This document shows, piece after piece, positions 58,568 through 64,000 of a stretch of 64,000 nt of DNA; within the stretch, counting starts at the first letter, position 1; the number at the start of each line of letters is the position of its first letter. A program made the position numbers and the translations under genes. Under the pieces are notes generated by a model. The model ran no database searches. It had not been told where the DNA came from and saw only the letters and a program-made list of their open reading frames with translations. The stretch comes from Azospirillum ramasamyi. GTDB taxonomy: Bacteria; Pseudomonadota; Alphaproteobacteria; Azospirillales; Azospirillaceae. The stretch is taken from assembly GCF_003233655.1 (NCBI RefSeq), contig NZ_CP029829.1:1498978-1562977 (forward strand), read 5' to 3'.

Positions 58568-58930
58568 ATGCCCGCCCGGCCGCCCAGCGAGTATGTCGCC
58601 ACGCTCTGCGAGATGATGGCGCCGCTGGGTGACTTGCGGGCGCGCCGCATGTTCGGCGGCTATGGCCTGTCCATTGACGGGCTGACCTTCGCGCTGGTCG
58701 CGGACGAGACGCTGTATGTCAAGGCGGACGACGTTAACCGCCTGTCGTTTGCGCAGTTGGGCCTGGAGCCCTTCCGGCCGATGCCGGACAAGCCGACCAC
58801 CCTGTCCTACTATCCCCCGCCCGACTCGGCCCTGGACGACCGCGACGAACTGCTGCCCTGGGCACGGTCGGGGTTCGAGGCGGCTTTGCGGGCCGCCGCG
58901 AAGAAGGCGGCGAAGTCGAAGCGGAAGTAG
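58568..58930 (+). CDS. TfoX/Sxy N-terminal domain protein
   Basis: 120 aa. Contains the TfoX_N pattern RARRMFGGYGLSIDGLTFALVADETLYVKAD and a terminal Ala/Lys tail (AAAKKAAKSKRK). Full TfoX regulates competence in gammaproteobacteria; in this group the single N-domain protein has no known job. It is only 13 bp downstream of sspB on the same strand. Confidence 0.88.
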   Translation: MPARPPSEYVATLCEMMAPLGDLRARRMFGGYGLSIDGLTFALVADETLYVKADDVNRLSFAQLGLEPFRPMPDKPTTLSYYPPPDSALDDRDELLPWARSGFEAALRAAAKKAAKSKRK

Positions 58931-58974
58931 AATACCCTCTCCCATTCCGGGAGAGGGCGAATCACGCCTCCCCC

Positions 58975-59670
58975 TCAGATGTTCTCCGCCATATGCACCG
59001 TCGCGTTGCTGGCCTGGGCGCCGTTGGTGCGCTGGCGCATCTGGCGGGCGAAGCGCAGGGGGTTGGGGAAGAGGTTCAGCATCGAGCCGATCCTGCCGAC
59101 CGACGAGGTCGCCTTGCCCACCGCCATCACGTCGGCCAGACGGCGGTCGATGAAGGCGCGGGTCTCCACATGCCCTTCCGACTTGTCGTCCAGCCAGTAG
59201 AAGGTGGAGGAGCTGACCACCGCCGACAGCAGCGCCCGCTTTGTATAGTGGTTGTAGTCGGTGGAGGTGTCGCCGGCGGCGAACCACATGGCGTCCACCG
59301 TGCGGTAGAGCAGCCGCAGGCCGAGCGCCACATTCTGCGGCATGGCCAGATAGGAGAGCTGGCGGCGCTTCGCCTCGCGGTAGGGCTCCAGCACGTCGAA
59401 ATAGGTGCGGACGGCGAGAGAGATGCGCTCGCGCACCTTCATCTCGGCCAGCGGCTGGGCTTCCAGCCGGTCGAGCATCTGACGGTCGGTCCAGTCGGCG
59501 AAATGCTCCACCGCGTCGGTCACGCCGCCGGGGAAGGCCCGCAGCAAGGCGAAAGGCTCGTGGCCGGCCATCTGGGTGCCGTCGCGCAGGGCCTGCAGGC
59601 TCCAGCCGTCGAACACCACATTGGGCAGGCTCGCCACCAGAATCTCGTCGCGAAGCGTGTCGATGCTCAT
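58975..59670 (-). CDS. COQ9 family protein
   Basis: 231 aa. COQ9-like features: a helical N-terminal TetR-like part, REALGLRLLYRTVDAMWFAAGDTSTDYNHYTKR with the DxSTDxNxYTKR motif, and VYWLDD-type (TFYWLDDKSEG). COQ9 binds lipids and presents ubiquinone intermediates to COQ7. It is likely in the ubiquinone pathway. def lies 24 bp upstream. Confidence 0.95.
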   Translation of the reverse strand: MSIDTLRDEILVASLPNVVFDGWSLQALRDGTQMAGHEPFALLRAFPGGVTDAVEHFADWTDRQMLDRLEAQPLAEMKVRERISLAVRTYFDVLEPYREAKRRQLSYLAMPQNVALGLRLLYRTVDAMWFAAGDTSTDYNHYTKRALLSAVVSSSTFYWLDDKSEGHVETRAFIDRRLADVMAVGKATSSVGRIGSMLNLFPNPLRFARQMRQRTNGAQASNATVHMAENI

Positions 59671-59694
59671 AGCCGACTCTCCCTGCGTCCGCCC

Positions 59695-60246
59695 TCAGAT
59701 CCGGGACGGCGCTTCCTTGGCCGCTGCAAGCGCGGCGTTGATATGATGCATCTCCTCGGTGCAGACGAGGAGCCGCAGATCGTCCATGCGATCAAGATAG
59801 AGCACGCCATCCAGGTGGTCGACCTCGTGCTGGACCACACGGGCATGGAAACCGCCCGCTTCGCGTTCGATCCGGCTGCCGTCCAGGCCATATCCGCGAT
59901 AGCGGATGCGCGCGTGGCGCGGAACCAGGCCGCGCAGCCCCGGAATCGACAGGCAGCCCTCCCAGCCCAGGACCATGTCTTCGGACAACGGCTCGATCTC
60001 CGGGTTGACCAGGACGGTGCTCGCCACCTCCTCCCCCTCGCCGCGGTCGGCGGGAACCCGGAAGACGATGATCCGGCGCGACACCGATACCTGGGGCGCG
60101 GCCAGACCGACTCCGGGGACATCCAGCATGGTGGCGATCATGTCCGCCGCCAGCCGGGCGACGGCAGGGTCGGTGGGATCGGCGATGGGCTCCGCGATCT
60201 TGCGGAGCACGGGATTGCCCATCCGGGCGATTGGAAGCACTGGCAT
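59695..60246 (-). CDS. def: Peptide deformylase
   Basis: 183 aa from ATG 60244-60246 ([20 protein letters not shown]). Motif 1 GVGLAAPQ, motif 2 EGCLSIP with the metal-binding Cys, and motif 3 QHEVDHLDG with two His and the catalytic Glu. It removes the formyl group from nascent proteins. The MGNP N-terminus and location by COQ9 differ from the usual def-fmt pair, so this may be one of two copies. Confidence 0.95.
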   Translation of the reverse strand: MPVLPIARMGNPVLRKIAEPIADPTDPAVARLAADMIATMLDVPGVGLAAPQVSVSRRIIVFRVPADRGEGEEVASTVLVNPEIEPLSEDMVLGWEGCLSIPGLRGLVPRHARIRYRGYGLDGSRIEREAGGFHARVVQHEVDHLDGVLYLDRMDDLRLLVCTEEMHHINAALAAAKEAPSRI

Positions 60247-60449
60247 GGCGCTATATCTGGAGTGCGGATGCGGCCGGAGCAACCGATTCCTATGGCTCCG
60301 GCCCCGCTTATGCTTGCAGGCCGAAGACTCCCCTTCACAAAGGCGATAGGGCGTGCTACACACTGCGCCCACACAAGGGGTGCGCCTGCCGCGCATACCT
60401 ATTTGTTGCCTTTGCGCAACACGGCACACTTGGAAGGGTGACGGTAAAC

Positions 60450-60653
60450 GTGCAAGTTCTGGTCCGAGATAACAACGTCGATCAGGCCCTCCGCGCGCTC
60501 AAGAAGAAGATGCAGCGCGAGGGCATTTTCCGTGAAATGAAGCTGCGCCGCAACTACGAGAAGCCCTCGGAGAAGCGCGCGCGTGAGAAGGCTGAAGCGG
60601 TGCGTCGCACCCGCAAGCTGCTCCGCAAGCGGATGGAACGCGAGGGCTACTAA
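60450..60653 (+). CDS. rpsU: 30S ribosomal protein S21
   Basis: 67 aa from GTG 60450 ([25 protein letters not shown]); an in-frame GTG at 60438 would add four residues. Highly basic with the S21 motif [26 protein letters not shown]. It helps initiation complexes form. Confidence 0.95.
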   Translation: MQVLVRDNNVDQALRALKKKMQREGIFREMKLRRNYEKPSEKRAREKAEAVRRTRKLLRKRMEREGY

Positions 60654-60725
60654 TCGTCGGTCGCTCTTAGCGACTGCGAAGGGCGCGTGTGATGCGCGCC
60701 CAAGACCCCTTGTGTCTTGCACCCG

Positions 60726-60758
60726 ACCGTCCCGCGATCTTCGCGTGGGCGGTTTTGG
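60726..60758 (+). terminator. Terminator after rpsU
   Basis: CCGTCCCGCGA and TCGCGTGGGCGG arms around a short loop, followed by TTTT, about 75 bp past the rpsU stop. Confidence 0.7.
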
Positions 60759-60856
60759 TGTATCTGCGCCATTTCGCTTCGCCCGCATTGTACGTCGGGC
60801 AAGCGTATTGAACGGTCAGCGAGCCAACCCGCCGGCCGTCGTGGAAAGGCCCGATC

Positions 60857-61690
60857 ATGAGTGCTTCCAACCTCACCGCCCGCCAGTCGGTCCCGGCGCT
60901 GCGCGCCCGCAAGGGAGGCGAGCCCATCGTCTGCCTGACCGCCTACACCGCGCCGGTGGCCCGGCTGCTCGACCCGCATGTCGATCTGCTGCTGGTCGGC
61001 GACTCGCTGGGCATGGTGGTCTACGGGCTGGACAGCACGCTGCCGGTGACGCTGGACATGATGATCGCCCATGGCGCCGCCGTGGTCCGCGGGTCGGAGC
61101 GCGCCTGCGTCGTGGTCGACCTGCCCTTCGGCAGCTATCAGGAAAGCAAGGAGGCGGCCTTCCGCGCCTCCGCGCGCGTGATGGCGGAGACCGGCGCCCA
61201 GGCGGTCAAGCTGGAAGGCGGGCTGGAGATGGCGGAGACGGTGGCCTTCCTGACCGCCCGCGGCATCCCGGTGATGGGCCATGTCGGGCTGACGCCGCAA
61301 TCCGTGAACACGCTGGGCGGCTACAAGGCCGTCGGCCGCGACGCCGAGGCGGCGGAGCGGATCGCCGCCGATGCCCGCGCCATCGCCGACGCCGGCGCCT
61401 TCACCCTGGTGATCGAAGGCACGATGGAGGCGCTGGCCCGCCGCATCACCGAAGAGGTGGCGATCCCGACCATCGGCATCGGCGGCTCGCCGGCCTGCGA
61501 CGGGCAGGTTCTGGTCACCGACGACATGCTCGGCCTGTTCGGCGCCTTCCAGCCGAAATTCGTCAAGCGCTACGCCAATCTCGGCGAGTCGGTGAGCGAT
61601 GCCGCCGCGGCCTATGCCGCCGAGGTGCGCAGCCGCGCCTTCCCGGGACCGGAGCATTGCTTCGGGATGAAGAAGGCGGCGACGGCGTAA
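60857..61690 (+). CDS. panB: 3-methyl-2-oxobutanoate hydroxymethyltransferase
   Basis: 277 aa. PanB signatures are [25 protein letters not shown], the Mg2+-binding DSLG and the later [21 protein letters not shown] and [20 protein letters not shown]. It makes ketopantoate in pantothenate/CoA synthesis. panC is not adjacent. Confidence 0.97.
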   Translation: MSASNLTARQSVPALRARKGGEPIVCLTAYTAPVARLLDPHVDLLLVGDSLGMVVYGLDSTLPVTLDMMIAHGAAVVRGSERACVVVDLPFGSYQESKEAAFRASARVMAETGAQAVKLEGGLEMAETVAFLTARGIPVMGHVGLTPQSVNTLGGYKAVGRDAEAAERIAADARAIADAGAFTLVIEGTMEALARRITEEVAIPTIGIGGSPACDGQVLVTDDMLGLFGAFQPKFVKRYANLGESVSDAAAAYAAEVRSRAFPGPEHCFGMKKAATA

Positions 61691-61750
61691 CGCCTCCGCC
61701 CATATATCGTTCTTCCTCCGTTCCTGGCGATCCGGTAAAGTCCGGCGGCC

Positions 61751-64000
61751 ATGGATGTCCCCTCCCCCGCCCCGATCCCGCCCAACGTCGCCGCCTGGTT
61801 CCGGTCGCGCGGCTGGGCACCGCACCCGCATCAGGTCGCGATGGTGGAGGCGGCGGAGCGGAGGGAGAGCGCGCTGCTGATCGCCCCCACCGGCGGCGGC
61901 AAGACGCTGGCCGGTTTCCTGCCCTCGCTGATCGAGCTGGCGGAACGGCCGCGCGACGGGCTGCACACCCTCTACATCTCGCCGCTGAAGGCACTGGCGG
62001 TCGATATCCAGCGCAATCTGGAACAGCCGATCGCCGAGATGCGGCTGCCGATCCGGGCGGAGACGCGCACCGGCGACACGCCGGAGGCCAAGCGCAAGCG
62101 CCAGCGCACCCATCCGCCGCACATGCTGATGACGACGCCGGAAAGCCTGGCGCTGCTGCTGTCCTACACCGACGCCGACCGGCTGTTCCGCAACCTGCGC
62201 TGCGTCATCATCGACGAGCTTCATGCGCTGACCGGCACCAAGCGCGGCGACCTGCTGGCGCTGGGGCTGGCGCGGCTGTCGCGGCTCGCCCCTGCCGCCC
62301 GGCGGGTCGGGCTGTCGGCCACGGTGGCGGAGCCGGAACGGCTGCTGGCCTGGCTGTCGCGCCACGGCCGGCATGACGGGACCGAGAACGACGACGTGCG
62401 CCTCGTGCTGGGCCGCAGCGGCGCCCAGGCGGAGGTGGAGATCCTGACCTCGCAGGAGCGGGTGCCCTGGGCCGGCCACATGGCGATGCACGCCATGAAG
62501 GAGATCTACGAACGCATCCGCCGCCAGCGCACCACCCTGCTGTTCGTCAACACCCGCGCCCAGGCGGAGCTGGTGTTCCAGGCGCTGTGGCGGGTCAATG
62601 ACGACAACCTGCCCATCGCGCTGCACCACGGCTCATTGGCGGTGGAACAGCGCCGCAAGGTCGAGGGCGCCATGGCGCGCGGGGAGTTGCGGGCGGTGGT
62701 GGCCACCTCCTCGCTCGATCTCGGCATCGACTGGGCGGCGGTCGACCTCGTGGTGCAGATCGGCGCGCCGAAGGGGTCGAGCCGGCTGGTCCAGCGCATC
62801 GGCCGCGCCAACCACCGGCTGGACGAGCCCAGCCGCGCCCTGCTGGTCCCCGCCAACCGGTTCGAGGTGCTGGAATGCCGCGCCGCGCTGGAGGCGGTCC
62901 ACGATCACACGCTGGACGGCGAGGCGCCGCGGCCGGGCGGGTTGGACGTGCTGGCACAGCATCTGCTCGGCATGGCCTGCGCCGCCCCCTTCCTGCCGGA
63001 CGAGTTGTATGAGGAGGTGGTGTCCGCCGCCCCCTATGCCGCGATGACGCGCGACGAATTCGACGACGTGCTGGATTTCGTCGCCACCGGCGGCTATGCG
63101 CTCGGCGCCTATGAACGCTTCCAGCGCCTGAAGCCGCGCGAGGACGGGCGGATGGCGGCGGCCGGCCCGGCGGTGGCGCGCCAGTACCGGATGAATGTCG
63201 GCACCATCACCCAGGAGGCGCTTCTGCGCGTCCGCCTGAACCGCGGCCCGATTCTGGGCGAGGTGGAGGAGTATTTCATCCAGGGCCTGACCCCCGGCGA
63301 CACCTTCCTGTTCGCCGGCCAGCTGCTGAAATTCCTCGGCGTGCGCGAGATGGAGGCGCAGGTCGCCAAGGGCGGCACCGGCGACCCGAAGGTGCCAGCC
63401 TATGCCGGCGGGCGGCTGCCGCTGACCACCCATCTGGCCGAGCGGGTGCGCGCCATGCTGGCCGATCCGCGCCGTTGGGACGGCTTGCCGGAGGATGTGC
63501 GGGAATGGCTGCGCCTTCAGCGCTACCGCTCCGTCCTGCCCGACCGCGACGGGCTGCTGGTGGAGACCTTCCCCAAGGCGGGCAAGCGCTTCCTCGTCGC
63601 CTATGCCTTCGAGGGGCGGAACGCGCACCAGACCTTGGGCATGCTGCTGACCCGCCGGATGGAGCGCTTCGGCCTGGGGCCGCTGGGCTTCGTCGCCACC
63701 GATTATGTGCTGGCGGTGTGGTCGCTGCGCTCGCCGACGGACATGGACGCGCTGTTCGACCAGGACATGCTGGGCGACGACCTGGAAGCCTGGATGGACG
63801 AATCGTCGATGCTGCGGCGGACCTTCCGCAACGTGGCGCTGATCGCCGGGGTGATCGACCGCCGCCATCCGGGACAGGAGAAGACCGGGCGGCAGGTCAC
63901 CTTCTCCTCCGACCTGATCTATGACGTGCTGCGCAAGCACGACCCCGGCCATGTGCTGCTGCGGGCGACGCGGGCCGATGCGGCCGGCGGGCTGACCGAC
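61751..64000 (+). CDS. Lhr-like, ligase-associated DEXH-box helicase (partial)
   Basis: At least 750 codons from ATG 61751 and still open at the window end. Motif I APTGGGKTLAGFLP, motif II IIDELHAL (DELH), motif III VGLSATV, then motif IV-VI in the second lobe: TLLFVNTRAQAELV, ATSSLDLGIDWAAVD and QRIGRANHR. The Q-motif PHPHQVAM is near residue 27. A winged-helix and Lhr core region follow (YRMNVGTITQEALL). Such helicases act in alphaproteobacterial DNA repair next to a ligase and a metallo-enzyme, which would lie past the end. Confidence 0.95.
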   Translation, partial: MDVPSPAPIPPNVAAWFRSRGWAPHPHQVAMVEAAERRESALLIAPTGGGKTLAGFLPSLIELAERPRDGLHTLYISPLKALAVDIQRNLEQPIAEMRLPIRAETRTGDTPEAKRKRQRTHPPHMLMTTPESLALLLSYTDADRLFRNLRCVIIDELHALTGTKRGDLLALGLARLSRLAPAARRVGLSATVAEPERLLAWLSRHGRHDGTENDDVRLVLGRSGAQAEVEILTSQERVPWAGHMAMHAMKEIYERIRRQRTTLLFVNTRAQAELVFQALWRVNDDNLPIALHHGSLAVEQRRKVEGAMARGELRAVVATSSLDLGIDWAAVDLVVQIGAPKGSSRLVQRIGRANHRLDEPSRALLVPANRFEVLECRAALEAVHDHTLDGEAPRPGGLDVLAQHLLGMACAAPFLPDELYEEVVSAAPYAAMTRDEFDDVLDFVATGGYALGAYERFQRLKPREDGRMAAAGPAVARQYRMNVGTITQEALLRVRLNRGPILGEVEEYFIQGLTPGDTFLFAGQLLKFLGVREMEAQVAKGGTGDPKVPAYAGGRLPLTTHLAERVRAMLADPRRWDGLPEDVREWLRLQRYRSVLPDRDGLLVETFPKAGKRFLVAYAFEGRNAHQTLGMLLTRRMERFGLGPLGFVATDYVLAVWSLRSPTDMDALFDQDMLGDDLEAWMDESSMLRRTFRNVALIAGVIDRRHPGQEKTGRQVTFSSDLIYDVLRKHDPGHVLLRATRADAAGGLTD

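Overview
The window is GC-rich (roughly two-thirds G+C by eye) bacterial chromosome from an alphaproteobacterium, most probably Azospirillum or a close Rhodospirillales relative. This is inferred from the glnB-glnA pair with a sigma-54 type promoter, the tig-clpP-clpX-lon-hupB order, a two-piece (permuted) tmRNA, divK-pleD, malonyl-CoA decarboxylase, EipB/DUF1849 and COQ9 family genes. No rRNA operon or CRISPR array is visible.

Layout. 1-10.2 kb: end of an AzlC gene and its AraC regulator, a TPR/glycosyltransferase-like protein, a large SWIM-SNF2 ATPase, a PAP2 phosphatase, divK-pleD and a second diguanylate cyclase. 10.4-15.6 kb: hydroxyacid dehydrogenase, EipB, RarA and small envelope proteins. 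15.7-18.3 kb: rpsM-rpsK-rpoA-rplQ. 18.4-27.7 kb: an unrecognised membrane protein, a TPR protein, an EF-G paralogue, RidA, a trypsin-like protease, topoisomerase III and a broken retropepsin-like gene. 27.8-35.1 kb: tRNA-Val, hupB, lon, clpX, clpP, tig, tRNA-Leu. 35.2-41 kb: malonyl-CoA decarboxylase, Nnr, tRNA-His, glnB, glnA.

The main accessory feature is an approximately 10.8 kb integrative element, 40945-51720, inserted in the 3' end of glnA. It carries a tyrosine integrase at its right end, a 23-bp identical core at both junctions, and a pair of GGTGTACC boxes with the same 13-nt spacing at each end. It replaced the last glnA codons with synonymous ones and left the original glnA tail stranded at 51721-51771. 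Inside are a frameshifted regulator-like gene, a DUF3102-type gene split by an IS21-family element, a large unrecognised P-loop ATPase, a small HTH gene, a DUF6338-type membrane gene split by an IS5-family element, and a serine recombinase. Both IS insertions have target duplications, and removing them restores the two genes in frame. No conjugation, capsid or packaging genes are visible. The ancestral element was about 7.5 kb and now looks decayed.

51.8-64 kb returns to host genes: small hypothetical proteins, gatC-gatA, a GNAT protein, ruvX, a TPR protein, thyX, the tmRNA gene ssrA next to its ClpX adaptor gene sspB, a TfoX-N protein, COQ9, a peptide deformylase, rpsU, panB and an Lhr-like helicase that runs off the window. 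The window thus holds much of the tag-and-degrade pathway (ssrA, sspB, clpX, clpP, lon).
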